Shown: positions 14,192 to 23,160, numbered from the stretch's first letter. The stretch: DNA of 39,597 bases from Anaerolineales bacterium (GCA_017985935.1 JAGNWT010000033.1:1-39597), one strand, 5' to 3'. Notes: generated by a model from the letters alone, not told the origin. A program made the numbers and translations.

Positions 14192-15385
14192 ATGTCCAAG
14201 CAAACTTTCAAATGGGATGATCCATTCCTTCTCAACGACCAACTCACAGACGAAGAACGCATGGTTCGCGATACGGCACGCAAATATTGCCAGGATAAAC
14301 TGATGCCGCGCATCCTGGATGCGAATCGGAACGAAACTTTTGACCGTACGATCATGGATGAGATGGGCAGTCTGGGTCTTTTGGGTTCCACTATCCCTGA
14401 AGTTTACGGCGGCGCGGAGTTGAGCTATGTTTGCTATGGATTGATCGCCAGGGAAGTGGAACGCGTGGACAGCGGCTATCGTTCCGCCATGAGCGTGCAA
14501 AGTTCGCTGGTCATGCATCCCATTAATGCGTATGGGTCTGAGGAGCAGAAGAAAAAATACCTGCCAAAACTTGCCAGTGGAGAATGGGTCGGATGTTTTG
14601 GTTTGACCGAACCCAATCACGGCAGTGACCCCGGCAGCATGGAAACCCGAGCCAAAAAGGTGGATGGCGGCTGGATATTGCAAGGCAATAAAATGTGGAT
14701 CACCAACTCACCCATCGCAGATGTTTTCATCATTTGGGCAAAGGTCTTTGGCGGCGCAGACCCTGATGGAGAGATCCGCGGTTTCATTCTAGAAAAAGGG
14801 ATGAAGGGCTTGAGCGCCCCAAAGATCCACGGCAAGTTCAGCCTGCGCGCCAGTTCCACCGGCGAGATCGTCATGGAAGAGGTTTTTGTGCCGGATGAAA
14901 ATATGCTCCCGAATGTGATGGGGCTTAAGGGTCCATTCGGATGTTTGAACAAGGCTCGATACGGAATTGCATGGGGCGCATTGGGCGCGGCGGAATTTTG
15001 CTGGCACGCGGCCAGGCAATACACCCTTGACCGTCCGCAGTTTGGGCGTCCGCTGGCGGCAAACCAGATCATTCAACTGAAACTGGCAAACATGATGACG
15101 GAGATCACGTTGGGGCTGCAGGGTGCGTTACGAGTCGGTCGCTTGATGGATGAAGACAAGTCCACGCCGGAAATGATCTCGCTCATCAAGCGCAATTCCT
15201 GCGGCAAGGCTTTGGAGATCGCACGCCATGCGCGGGACATGCATGGCGGCAACGGCATTTCTGACGAGTATCATGTCATTCGCCACGCGATGAATCTTGA
15301 AGCGGTGAATACTTACGAAGGCACGAACGACATTCATGCTCTGATCCTTGGCAGGGCGCAGACCGGGATACAGGCTTTCAGTTAA
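14192..15385 (+). CDS. glutaryl-CoA dehydrogenase
   Basis: An FAD-dependent acyl-CoA dehydrogenase that converts glutaryl-CoA to crotonyl-CoA in lysine, tryptophan and aromatic breakdown. The 397-residue sequence closely follows human GCDH as I remember it, especially [31 protein letters not shown] and [16 protein letters not shown] with the catalytic base Glu376, ending [19 protein letters not shown]-binding [16 protein letters not shown] and [11 protein letters not shown] are intact. An electron-transfer flavoprotein is expected elsewhere. It follows gdhA but has its own terminator; the crotonase upstream of gdhA may act in the same pathways (inference). Confidence 0.93.
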   Translation: MSKQTFKWDDPFLLNDQLTDEERMVRDTARKYCQDKLMPRILDANRNETFDRTIMDEMGSLGLLGSTIPEVYGGAELSYVCYGLIAREVERVDSGYRSAMSVQSSLVMHPINAYGSEEQKKKYLPKLASGEWVGCFGLTEPNHGSDPGSMETRAKKVDGGWILQGNKMWITNSPIADVFIIWAKVFGGADPDGEIRGFILEKGMKGLSAPKIHGKFSLRASSTGEIVMEEVFVPDENMLPNVMGLKGPFGCLNKARYGIAWGALGAAEFCWHAARQYTLDRPQFGRPLAANQIIQLKLANMMTEITLGLQGALRVGRLMDEDKSTPEMISLIKRNSCGKALEIARHARDMHGGNGISDEYHVIRHAMNLEAVNTYEGTNDIHALILGRAQTGIQAFS

Positions 15386-15389
15386 AAAT

Positions 15390-15417
15390 AAAAGAGGATG
15401 CGAGCGCATCCTCTTTT
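15390..15417. terminator. bidirectional terminator between GCDH and cupin genes
   Basis: A 13-bp stem AAAAGAGGATGCG with its complement around a 2-base centre, A-rich on one side and T-rich on the other. It serves the convergent GCDH (plus) and cupin (minus) genes. Confidence 0.88.
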
Positions 15418-15431
15418 TGATTCTTACCGAT

Positions 15432-15746
15432 TTATTCCATATGCCCTTCGAGGCATACAACCCCATCCGGACCGACTTGCGCATCGTGAACTGTGCCTGC
15501 CGGCAGGTCAAGCCGGTCGCCGATAGTTAAGGTTACCTGCCTTTTTAGCAGGGGCAGCCCAAAGGTAATGCTTCCGCTCAAGACATAGATCACCTTGTTG
15601 TACCCATGCTTGTGCGCCGAGTAAACGTCGTGAGGTCCGTTCGACCATGTGTAGGATGAATATCCCTGCCCGTTCAATATCTTTACGAGCAGGTCTTCTG
15701 TTGGCGGGTTGGCTGCTTCCCATGGAGTGACTCGAAATCCGTTCAT
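15432..15746 (-). CDS. small cupin-domain protein
   Basis: A 104-residue single-domain cupin. Motif 1 is recognisable as HKHGYNKVIYVLSG (residues 45-58), with two metal-binding histidines but no glutamate at the usual third position; motif 2 is GDRLDLPAGTVHDAQVG with the last histidine. Such small cupins bind metals or small ligands; no substrate can be named. The ATG at 15746 lies 21 bp after the stop of the rhodanese gene on the same strand, so the two are probably co-transcribed. The ribosome-binding site is poor. Confidence 0.8.
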   Translation of the reverse strand: MNGFRVTPWEAANPPTEDLLVKILNGQGYSSYTWSNGPHDVYSAHKHGYNKVIYVLSGSITFGLPLLKRQVTLTIGDRLDLPAGTVHDAQVGPDGVVCLEGHME

Positions 15747-15767
15747 GGTGTCATTGAAATGGATGGG

Positions 15768-16250
15768 TTATTTTTCTGTTGGGTAACCTGCCGCCACCCA
15801 CGCGGCGAATCCGCCGAGGATGGGCGTGACCTTCTGAAAACCGTTGTGTAGCATGACGAACGCCGCACGGGCGCTGGTATGTTCATTTTGTCAGGTACAG
15901 TAGGTGATGATCCAGATATTTTTATCCAACGGAATATTCATCGGGGTGGGATCGATCTCTGCCAGTGGAATGGATATGGCTCCGGCAATATGTTCCTGCG
16001 AATAGAACTCCGCGCTTCGCACATCGACGATGACGGCTTCTCCATTTTCAAGGGCTGCTTTCGCCTCTTCCAGAGTCACGCGCGGCACATCGTCTTCGGT
16101 GAGCGGAAGGTCTGCCTGCACCTGAGCTTGCGTCAGCGTGGGGATGCCCGCTTGTGGCTGGTCAGTTGTCGGCGGGGAAAGAGGCGCTGTCAAACTGCAG
16201 GCAATGCTGACGAGCAGGACGATCAAGATGATGGGGACAATTCTCTTCAT
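15768..16250 (-). CDS. lipoprotein rhodanese with in-frame UGA, candidate selenoprotein
   Basis: A rhodanese-domain lipoprotein of 160 residues if UGA 15891-15893 (codon 120) is read through. The start has AAGAGGA at 8 bases; the signal peptide ends in the lipobox SIAC. Before the UGA are VTLEEAKAALENGEAVIVDVRSAEFY-type rhodanese elements (CH2A-like) and IITYCT; after it, in the same frame, QNEHTSARAAFVMLHNGF and KVTPILGGFAAWVAAGYPTEK complete the domain. Related lipoprotein rhodaneses carry a second Cys here (YCxC, from memory), so UGA replaces Cys, the hallmark of selenocysteine. A hairpin 15-32 bases downstream fits a bacterial SECIS. A nonsense mutation or sequencing error (TGC/TGT to TGA) is the alternative. 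Confidence 0.75.
15859..15875 (-). promoter_or_regulatory. candidate bacterial SECIS hairpin
   Basis: On the minus strand AGCGCC (15875-15870) pairs with GGCGUU (15864-15859) around the apical loop CGUGC. The loop begins 22 bases after the UGA and has G in second position followed by U, as in known bacterial SECIS elements. The stem is only 6 bp including one G-U pair; a CAU/AUG pair may extend it across an internal loop. Confidence 0.5.
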
Positions 16251-16265
16251 CAAAGAAATCCTCTT

Positions 16266-16299
16266 AAAAAATTCCGCCGGAGTTTTTCTCCGACGGAAT
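16266..16299 (-). terminator. pepF terminator
   Basis: On the minus strand a 12-bp stem, ATTCCGTCGGAG with CTCCGGCGGAAT (one G-T pair), and a loop of five A are followed by T residues. It separates the peptidase gene from the rhodanese gene, and the rhodanese ribosome-binding site follows within a few bases. Confidence 0.85.
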
Positions 16300-16307
16300 C
16301 ATGAAAC

Positions 16308-18104
16308 CTATAATTGGCAGTATCGTTCGACGCGCTTGCCGATGATGGCGAGGCTGTCTGCCCAGAATTTTTTGGTGCGGATGTTGATGCCGAAGCGGTC
16401 TGCGAGTTCGGCTGCGCGGTCTTCACCGGTGGAGGCGAGCAGGTCTTTGTAATCGGGGACGAAGTCTGCGCCGCGTTTTTTGTAGATGGCGTATAAACCT
16501 GTGGCAAAGAGCAAGCCGAATGCGTAAGGGTAGTTGTAGAATCCGCTGCTGTAGTAATGGGGTTTCCAGGTCCACATGAACTTTTGCAGGTAGCGTTCAT
16601 CGAGACCGTCGCCGTAGGTGGCTTTTTGGGCGCGTTCCATAATATCGTTCAGGTCGTCGGCTGAAAGCTCAGATTGTGCGCGGCGTTCGAAGACTTCCTT
16701 CTCGAAGAGATAACGCGAATAAATATCCACGATCACGGCGGCGGCGTTGTTCATTTGCGCTTCGAGCACAGCCAACTCTTCCTGCGGATCGGTCACCTGT
16801 TTGAGTACCGCTTCGGTGACGATGGTCTCGCACATGATGGAGGCGGTCTCTGCGAGAGTCATCGGCGTGGATTGCTGCAGCTCGGTCTTGCCTGCCTGAT
16901 AGGCGCATTCGTTGTGGAAGGCGTGCCCCAGCTCATGCGCCAGTGTGCTGACCTGATCGAAGGAGCCGTCGAAGTTGCTGAGGATGCGGCTTTCCTTGAC
17001 CTGGGAGACTCCCATGCAAAACGCGCCGCCGCGTTTTCCTTCGCGCTGTTCGGCGTCGATCCAGTTGTTGTCGAAGGCACGTTGTGCGAATGCGCCAAGT
17101 TCGGGCGAAAATTGATTGAAGTTGCTGACGATGAAGTCTCGCGCTTCATCCCATGAATAGACTTTATCGGTCCTGCCCATCGGGGCAGAGATATCCCACC
17201 ATGCGAGTTTTTCCTTGCCGATCAGCTTTGCTTTGTGCTTGAAATATTTTCTGAACATCGGGAAGGAATCTTTCATGGCGCCGAGCATCGCGTTGAGTGT
17301 GGCGCGGTCCATGCGGGCGAAGTCAATGGATGCGTGGATGGCGTCTTCACGTCCACGTTTTTTATCGAGAGTCAGCGCTTCACCTTTGACCCCGTTCATG
17401 CATGCCGCCAGAGTCTCCTGGACTTTCTCCCAGGCGATGTTCTCTGCTTCATATCCGCGACGGCGTGTGGGTTCGTCGGGATGCGAGCGCAGATTGATCA
17501 ATGCGGGCATGGGCATTTTCTTCACTTGACCATCGAGTTCAAAATCAACGGTCATCTGGGAGGTTAATGTCCCCTGAAGTTTGGCGAAGGCATTGCCTCC
17601 GCTCAGGGTCAGTTCGGCGGCGAGAACTTCCTCCGCTTCGCTCATCAGGTATCTGGCTTGATCCACAGTTTCGTTGAGCGTGAACTCGTGAGACTTGGCG
17701 GATGTATTCGTCTTTGCGGCTTTTTTGACGGCGGCTTTTCCGAGCTTGCCAACCCATGCCTGGAACTTGGTGTTGAGAATGCTCGCCTGCACCGACATTT
17801 GCTCAAACTCAGACAGGGTGCGCATGGCGACTTTGTTGCGTGAGTCGGTGGTCACGAATGAATAGATGTAGGGTCCAATCGTGCCGGAGAGTTCGAAGAG
17901 TGCATTGAAGCGATCGACCGATTCTCCGAGCAGTTTGCCGAGTTTCTTCGGGTCGGTCTTTGCATCAGCCTTGCTGGCTTTTTTGAAGAACAACTCCATC
18001 TCATCCAACATGGATTTGTATTTCTTGATGGCGGCTTTAAATTCTTTCGATTCGAGTGAGGGATAAACGTTTTTCAGGTCCCATTGTGGTGCGGTTACAG
18101 TCAT
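16308..18104 (-). CDS. pepF: oligoendopeptidase F-type M3 metallopeptidase
   Basis: Cytoplasmic zinc peptidase that cuts short peptides, with roles in peptide turnover. The 598-residue protein has the zinc site His390-Glu391-x-x-His394 (AHELGHAFH) and the third ligand Glu419 in MTLAETAS, exactly as in the M3 family. N-terminal PepF features include WDLKNVYPSLESKEF and GPYIYSFVTTDSRN, and the C-terminal domain has YNYPYAFGLLFATGLYA. An open frame extends to 18317, but AGGAG before the ATG at 18104 and the family N-terminus (MTVTAPQWDL) fix the start. TATACT on the minus strand at 18134-18139 is the likely -10. No signal peptide. Confidence 0.93.
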   Translation of the reverse strand: MTVTAPQWDLKNVYPSLESKEFKAAIKKYKSMLDEMELFFKKASKADAKTDPKKLGKLLGESVDRFNALFELSGTIGPYIYSFVTTDSRNKVAMRTLSEFEQMSVQASILNTKFQAWVGKLGKAAVKKAAKTNTSAKSHEFTLNETVDQARYLMSEAEEVLAAELTLSGGNAFAKLQGTLTSQMTVDFELDGQVKKMPMPALINLRSHPDEPTRRRGYEAENIAWEKVQETLAACMNGVKGEALTLDKKRGREDAIHASIDFARMDRATLNAMLGAMKDSFPMFRKYFKHKAKLIGKEKLAWWDISAPMGRTDKVYSWDEARDFIVSNFNQFSPELGAFAQRAFDNNWIDAEQREGKRGGAFCMGVSQVKESRILSNFDGSFDQVSTLAHELGHAFHNECAYQAGKTELQQSTPMTLAETASIMCETIVTEAVLKQVTDPQEELAVLEAQMNNAAAVIVDIYSRYLFEKEVFERRAQSELSADDLNDIMERAQKATYGDGLDERYLQKFMWTWKPHYYSSGFYNYPYAFGLLFATGLYAIYKKRGADFVPDYKDLLASTGEDRAAELADRFGINIRTKKFWADSLAIIGKRVERYCQL

Positions 18105-18237
18105 ATTTTTCTCCTGAATAATGAGGTACTCGTAGTATACCAAAGGGTGTTTTTGACGGCGGGCTTTGATATGAGATTTGGGGATTTTATTTTTCAAAAT
18201 GTGGAGTACAGTTAATGTGTAAACTGGAGGTTTTGTT

Positions 18238-18711
18238 ATGAAACAAGATAAGTTCCTGACAGGTATTTTGCTCGGTATTGGAGGGTTGGTCGTGTTGGCA
18301 TTGGTCCTGTTCTTCACACGGCAGGAAAAACGCGATTATATTGCAGACGATACGCCGGATGGTGTGGTCCATAACTATGTTCTGGCTGTTTTGAACAAGG
18401 ATTACCAAAAAGCATATGGCTATCTGGCAGACCTTGATCACAAACCAACCTATGAGGACTTCCGGCAGTCCTTCTTTAATGGCATGGTCAACCCGGTGGA
18501 TGCAGGCGTGGATATTGGAGCGGTAAATATCAATGCAGACGAAGCGGTCGTATCGCTTTCGATCTACTACGCCAGCAACGACCCGTTCTCCAGCCGTTAT
18601 GCCAGTGAAGAACGTGCCCTTCTGGTAAAGCAGAACGGAAACTGGAAACTCAATTCCATGCCTTATAACTTTTGGGACTACAACTGGTATCAGGAACAAT
18701 TCAAGCCGTAG
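18238..18711 (+). CDS. membrane-anchored protein with NTF2/DUF4878-like domain
   Basis: A 157-residue protein with one N-terminal membrane segment (residues 8-26, ILLGIGGLVVLALVLFF) and an extracytoplasmic domain that begins DTPDGVVHNYVLAVLNKDYQKAYGYLA. This pattern, with a later KQNGNWKLNSMPYNF strand, resembles lumazine-binding/DUF4878-type NTF2-like proteins. No catalytic residues can be named. GGAGG precedes the ATG at good spacing. It is divergent from pepF and 88 bp upstream of the DUF5671 gene, which may share its transcript. Confidence 0.8.
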   Translation: MKQDKFLTGILLGIGGLVVLALVLFFTRQEKRDYIADDTPDGVVHNYVLAVLNKDYQKAYGYLADLDHKPTYEDFRQSFFNGMVNPVDAGVDIGAVNINADEAVVSLSIYYASNDPFSSRYASEERALLVKQNGNWKLNSMPYNFWDYNWYQEQFKP

Positions 18712-18799
18712 GGTTTCAGATCGGGAGTGCAGACCCAAGTCTGTTTCTTTGTAAAAATGCGGACTCAAGACGCTCCAATAGACATGCAAGGACAATATT

Positions 18800-20722
18800 A
18801 TGAAAACCATTAGAAGGCTTTATTTTTACCTGGTTGCCGCCATCAGCATTGAAGTGGTATTGTGGGGAACGATCGGACTGCTCCGTTCGATTTTGAGCGC
18901 AGACAAGATCGTGGAAAGTGCATCTGCTTTAGCGCAGGCGTTATCGCTGATTCTGGTCGGCGTGCCGATCTTTCTTGTGCATTGGGTTTGGGCTCAACGT
19001 GTTTCGGCAAAGGACGACGAAGAAAAGACTGCCAGTGTCCGCGCAATTTTTTTCTATGGAATTTTGCTCGGCACGCTCATTCCTGTTGTCCAAAATCTGC
19101 TGGCCCTGATCAATCGCATCTTTCTCGCAACTGCCAACTTATATACCTATCGCGCCGTCATTGGCGGTTCGCAGACATGGGTCGATAATCTCGTTGCCAT
19201 CATCATCAACCTGTTGATCGCGGCTTACTTTTGGAATGTTCTGAACGCTGAATGGCGAACATTGTCAGAGACCGAAAACTTTGCAGAGATCCGCCGGCTC
19301 TACCGCTTTATCTGGATGCTGTATGGTCTGATCATGGTGGTCTATGGCGCGCAGCAGGCATTGGGTTACGCTTTTACATTATCAACTGAAGATGTACTGG
19401 GGGCGATCGGCCGAGAGACCGTGGTTAACGCGATCGCTTTGCTGGCGGTGGGTACACCGATCTGGTTTTACTCCTGGCGTGTCTTGCAGGACGTTTTGCC
19501 TGATACTGCTGAAAGGGAGTCTTACTTACGCCTCGGCATTCTCTATCTGCTGTCGCTCGGCGGCGTGATCACCGTCCTGTCTACGGGCGGAAGTTTGATC
19601 TACATGGTCCTGATGCATTTGCTTGGCGACGGAAAAAACTTTGCTGAGTTCCTGCAGGATATTGGTGGTCCCATTTCCATTGGTGTGCCGTTCGCGATCA
19701 TTTGGGCTTACTACAGTAAGTGGCTGACCGAACAATTTTCATTCGATGAAGATGTTACCCGACGCGCAGGCAAGCAAAGATTGTATTCCTACATTCTTTC
19801 CTTCCTCGGTCTTGGCGCAACCTTCTTCGCGCTCACTGCCATGCTTTCCTTTGTAATTGACCTGACCACCACTCGCGCATTCTTAAGCTCCAGCGGATTT
19901 GGTTCCTCGCTCTCCAGTTCGCTGGCGGCTTTGGCTGTAGGGCTTCCGCTTTGGCTGACAACCTGGCGACCCTTGCAGGCAACTGCATTGGCAGACGGCG
20001 CTATCGGCGACCACGCGCGAAGGTCTGTGATCCGCAAAACATACCTGTATCTGGTTTTGTTCGCAGCCGTCATCGGCGGCATGATCTCTGGCGGGACTTT
20101 GATCTTCACGGTCATCAATTCCATGCTGGGCGGCGAGGTTAGTAATTTTACAAGTACCACGCTCAACTCTTTGCAAGTGCTGGTTCTGTTTGTTGTACTG
20201 TTGCTGTATCACCTATCTGCTTTGCGAAAGGATGGCGCGGCAAGTGCAGATGCTTTGGAGGCAAAACAGGAGGCGTTTCATTTGGTGGTGTTTGATCATG
20301 GCGATGGCAAATTTGTCGGAATGGTCAAGTCTGCTTTTGCAAAGCGCGCCCCAAAGGTGCCTGTAGCGGTGATCGCGCTCAAAGATGGAATCCCTGCCGA
20401 CTTGAAGGCGGATGCGGTGATTTTGCCGGGCTCCCTCGCGGTGGATACACCTGCCAATGTTGAAGCGTGGATGCGCTCATTTAACGGGATTAGGCTCATC
20501 GTCCCGGATGATGCGGCGGGGCTTTACTGGATGAATGATCTTGGGCAGGCGGCTGAATCAGTGAAGTCACTGGCTGAGGGGCAGGAACTCCGCCCGCAAT
20601 CTGCAGTAAAAGCCACCCCGGTATGGACGTATGTGGCTTATGTGTTTGCCGCACTGTTCGGATGTCAATTAGTGTTCATGCTGCTGACTTTTGTTGTCTC
20701 GATGGTTAGCGGCGGCTTCTGA
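18800..20722 (+). CDS. DUF5671-type multi-pass membrane protein
   Basis: A 640-residue integral membrane protein of unknown function. About the first 480 residues form repeated units that each start with a basic-aromatic motif (RRLYFYLV, RRLYRFIW, ESYLRLGI, KQRLYSYIL, IRKTYLYLV) followed by two membrane segments and a soluble WR/W-basic stretch, as in the DUF5671 family; five such units can be read. Residues about 485-600 are a soluble alpha/beta-looking domain (AFHLVVFDHGDGKFVGMV, DAVILPGSLAVDTPANVEAWM), and a last hydrophobic helix ends the protein. AAGGA precedes the ATG. Neighbour dnaN starts 64 bp downstream and probably has its own promoter. Confidence 0.82.
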   Translation: MKTIRRLYFYLVAAISIEVVLWGTIGLLRSILSADKIVESASALAQALSLILVGVPIFLVHWVWAQRVSAKDDEEKTASVRAIFFYGILLGTLIPVVQNLLALINRIFLATANLYTYRAVIGGSQTWVDNLVAIIINLLIAAYFWNVLNAEWRTLSETENFAEIRRLYRFIWMLYGLIMVVYGAQQALGYAFTLSTEDVLGAIGRETVVNAIALLAVGTPIWFYSWRVLQDVLPDTAERESYLRLGILYLLSLGGVITVLSTGGSLIYMVLMHLLGDGKNFAEFLQDIGGPISIGVPFAIIWAYYSKWLTEQFSFDEDVTRRAGKQRLYSYILSFLGLGATFFALTAMLSFVIDLTTTRAFLSSSGFGSSLSSSLAALAVGLPLWLTTWRPLQATALADGAIGDHARRSVIRKTYLYLVLFAAVIGGMISGGTLIFTVINSMLGGEVSNFTSTTLNSLQVLVLFVVLLLYHLSALRKDGAASADALEAKQEAFHLVVFDHGDGKFVGMVKSAFAKRAPKVPVAVIALKDGIPADLKADAVILPGSLAVDTPANVEAWMRSFNGIRLIVPDDAAGLYWMNDLGQAAESVKSLAEGQELRPQSAVKATPVWTYVAYVFAALFGCQLVFMLLTFVVSMVSGGF

Positions 20723-20743
20723 GGTCGAGAATTTTTTTAATGA

Positions 20744-20771
20744 TATACTTTCGAAAAAAATCACTGTGATT
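20744..20771 (+). promoter_or_regulatory. dnaN promoter region with inverted repeat
   Basis: TATACT (20744-20749) is a plausible -10 element. A perfect inverted repeat AATCAC-T-GTGATT (20759-20771) lies just downstream, around the expected start site, where a repressor could block initiation. No clear -35 and no known regulator. Confidence 0.4.
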
Positions 20772-20786
20772 CGAGGGCGATAACCT

Positions 20787-21920
20787 ATGAAAGTAACTGT
20801 TCTTCAAGAAAACCTTGCACGCGGTTTGAGTGTTGTTTCCCGCGCAGTTTCGCCGCGCAGTACCCTCCCTGTTTTATCCAACATTTTGATCGCCAGCGAC
20901 GAAGGCCGTTTGCGCCTTTCTGCCACCAACCTTGAGTTGGGCATCACCTGTTGGATCGCGGCGCGCATTGATGAAGAAGGTTCAACCACGGTTCCCGCGC
21001 GCACATTCGCGGATCTGGTGAATACGCTGCCGGGTGATCAGGTGCAGTTGGCTTTGGATGTGAAGACCCAGAACTTGCATGTGAAGGGCGGCACTTCGAA
21101 CAATGACATCAAGTGCATTGACGCGCAGGAGTTCCCTCCATTGCCTGTTCCTGAAATGGAAGGCGCTGTGCAGTTGAATGTGGCTGATTTCAAAGAGATG
21201 ATCCAGCAGGTGGCGTTCGCAGCTTCGACCGATGAGTCGCGTCCTGTTTTGATGGGCGTGTTGCTGCATGTGGAAAAAGACAAGGTCACGATGGCTGCGG
21301 CGGATGGTTTCCGTCTTTCTGTTCGCAAGGCTCAACTTTCACAGGCTGTGTCTCAGCCGATCAACGTCATCATCCCTGCGCGCGCGTTGAATGAATTGGC
21401 GCGGGTTGCATCAGACGGCGAAGAGCCCATTTACATGGTGGTGCCAAAGAATCGCGGTCAGGTGTTGTTCCGCGTGAAGGATGTGGAAGTAGTCTCACAG
21501 TTGATCGACGGCACGTTCCCCGATTATCAGCAGATCATTCCGCGCAGCTACAAATCGCGCACGCTTGTTTCCACCGCGTCACTGCTCAAAGCTTGCAAGC
21601 AGGCAGAGATCTTTGCGCGCGAAGGTTCAAATGTTGCGCGTCTTGATATCAAACAATCCAATGGCGAGATGCAGCCAAGCGAAGTGGAGATTTCCGCGAT
21701 CTCTGAAGAGACGGGCAAGAATGAAACCATTGTGGAAGCCACAGTGGACGGCGGCAGTGTCTTGATCGCCTTCAACGTGAAGTTCCTGCGCGAAGCATTG
21801 GAAGTTGTAAAGACTCCGAACGTGGCGCTTGAAACTTCTGCGGCAAATGCGCCGGGCGTGGTCAAGCCGGTGGGCGACGATAATTTCCTGCACGTTATCA
21901 TGCCGATGCATTTGGGATAG
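20787..21920 (+). CDS. dnaN: DNA polymerase III beta subunit (sliding clamp)
   Basis: The ring clamp that tethers the replicative polymerase to DNA. The 377-residue length and three-domain clamp layout are typical: MKVTVLQENLARGLSVVSRAVSPRSTLPVLSNILI at the start, the second domain around FKEMIQQVAFAASTDESRPVLMGV (about 134-157), and the third after YKSRTLVSTASLLKACKQAEIFAREGSN, ending VKPVGDDNFLHVIMPMHL with the C-terminal MPM motif. In many bacteria dnaN follows dnaA at the origin. Here it stands alone, 17 kb from the putative origin, with its own promoter and terminator. Confidence 0.96.
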   Translation: MKVTVLQENLARGLSVVSRAVSPRSTLPVLSNILIASDEGRLRLSATNLELGITCWIAARIDEEGSTTVPARTFADLVNTLPGDQVQLALDVKTQNLHVKGGTSNNDIKCIDAQEFPPLPVPEMEGAVQLNVADFKEMIQQVAFAASTDESRPVLMGVLLHVEKDKVTMAAADGFRLSVRKAQLSQAVSQPINVIIPARALNELARVASDGEEPIYMVVPKNRGQVLFRVKDVEVVSQLIDGTFPDYQQIIPRSYKSRTLVSTASLLKACKQAEIFAREGSNVARLDIKQSNGEMQPSEVEISAISEETGKNETIVEATVDGGSVLIAFNVKFLREALEVVKTPNVALETSAANAPGVVKPVGDDNFLHVIMPMHLG

Positions 21921-21936
21921 TTCTACAGGTTGAAGC

Positions 21937-21973
21937 AAAAAACGCCAGACAAGAAATTGCCTGGCGTTTTTTT
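21937..21973. terminator. terminator between dnaN and the CPBP protease gene
   Basis: A perfect 12-bp stem AAAAAACGCCAG with CTGGCGTTTTTT around a 12-base loop. Its A- and T-rich flanks let it serve both convergent genes. Confidence 0.88.
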
Positions 21974-22014
21974 ATCCTCGCTTATTAGAACATTTGTTCT
22001 ATTTTATTTCCGCT

Positions 22015-22917
22015 TCAATCTTGAGCGATTCCTGTTCCCGTTTCGTCAGGCTGGATCTGAACCGGGAATCGTTTTGTCCACACGAGCCATGCGATGAACG
22101 CTGCCATGCCGATCCATGCTGTTGGTGCTGCAAGTGTTCCCCCGAACGCCATGTTGAATCCCGGCTTGAAAAATAATACCGGCAATCCTGCGATCGCATT
22201 GAACGATCCGTGTGCCAGTGCTGCAGCCCAGGGACTCTGTGTCGCAATATACATCCATGAAATGATCGTGCCGAGTAAAACGCACAGGATGATCATCATA
22301 AAAATACCTAGTATCGGATAACCTGGATAGTTATGTCCCTGTGCAATCGCTGGTGCGTGCCACACACCCCAAACGACTCCGCTGATCACCACAGCCTTCC
22401 ATTGACCAAGCGGCATCAACTTGGGAAGCAGGAAACCTCTCCAGCCCAATTCTTCTCCCAGCGTAAACAGCATGTTGATGAAAGGTCCAAATGTAACAGC
22501 GAGCAGAGTCTGTGAAAGCACAATAACTTCTGCAGGAATTTCGCTTCCGCCCGTAGCCGATTCCATTGCGGTGCGGATCATTGTAAAGTCCATGTCAAAT
22601 GTTGCTATACCAAACATCAAAGTGAAAGCTGTTGCCAGCAGGGTCAATGCGCTTGGCAAAAACCATGCCCAAAGATAGATGCGTTTATTTCCAAGTGTGT
22701 TCAAACGTAAACTGCTGAACGGCTGCTTTGCTATGAAGAGGGTCGTGACCACAGCTGCGATCCCCGGTCCCCACATTGCAACCGCCCAGAATGCCTGTGT
22801 TGAAAGCTGCCTGATGGCTGCGTCCATTTCTCCAAGTGCGAGTGGCACAAGAAATAGAATCCATGAAAATATAAAAGCGATTACCAGGAACCAAAGTATA
22901 TTTTTTCTTTCCAACAT
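22015..22917 (-). CDS. CPBP-family intramembrane metalloprotease
   Basis: A 300-residue multi-pass protein of the CAAX protease/bacteriocin-processing (Abi) family. The three motifs are intact: EELGWRGF (Glu155, Glu156, Arg160), GVVWGVWHAP with His187, and HGSFNA with His236 and Asn240. Members cleave within the membrane and often act in bacteriocin self-immunity or prenyl-protein processing; the target here is unknown. GGAG precedes the ATG at 6 bases. It is the last gene of the minus-strand run that starts with gntR, 21 bp after the DUF4177 gene, next to an SdpI-like protein, another immunity-type protein. Confidence 0.9.
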   Translation of the reverse strand: MLERKNILWFLVIAFIFSWILFLVPLALGEMDAAIRQLSTQAFWAVAMWGPGIAAVVTTLFIAKQPFSSLRLNTLGNKRIYLWAWFLPSALTLLATAFTLMFGIATFDMDFTMIRTAMESATGGSEIPAEVIVLSQTLLAVTFGPFINMLFTLGEELGWRGFLLPKLMPLGQWKAVVISGVVWGVWHAPAIAQGHNYPGYPILGIFMMIILCVLLGTIISWMYIATQSPWAAALAHGSFNAIAGLPVLFFKPGFNMAFGGTLAAPTAWIGMAAFIAWLVWTKRFPVQIQPDETGTGIAQD

Positions 22918-22938
22918 TCTTTCTCCAGTTGTCGAGCT

Positions 22939-23160
22939 TTATTGAGGCATCGAACGGCGGCGTGTGACTTCGCGAGTCAACGGGCGCTTTGCGATGACAT
23001 TGATCTTATTCGCGTTTTCCAGGATGTGCGTGGAAACGACCTCCCAGCCTTCCTGTCCCCATTCATTTAAAAGTTGTTCCAACTCGTCTGCTTTCACTCC
23101 AGTCCAGAACGATCCAACAGTTTGCACCCGATACTCCCACTGTTTGGTTTCTTCAGCCAT
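22939..23160 (-). CDS. DUF4177-domain small protein
   Basis: A 73-residue protein whose core WEYRVQTVG...LEQLLNEWGQEGWEVVSTH matches DUF4177, a small beta-rich domain of unknown function. It has no signal peptide. GGAG lies 6 bases before the ATG. The C-terminus is strongly basic (REVTRRRS). It sits between the CPBP protease gene and a parS-like hairpin that separates it from the SdpI-like gene. Confidence 0.85.
   Translation of the reverse strand: MAEETKQWEYRVQTVGSFWTGVKADELEQLLNEWGQEGWEVVSTHILENANKINVIAKRPLTREVTRRRSMPQ

Noticed and set aside
15891..16253. Rhodanese as a complete 120-residue protein ending at the UGA
   Set aside because: The domain would stop just after the active-site Cys, and the next 40 codons in the same frame encode the conserved rhodanese C-terminus, so a stop here is not the natural end.
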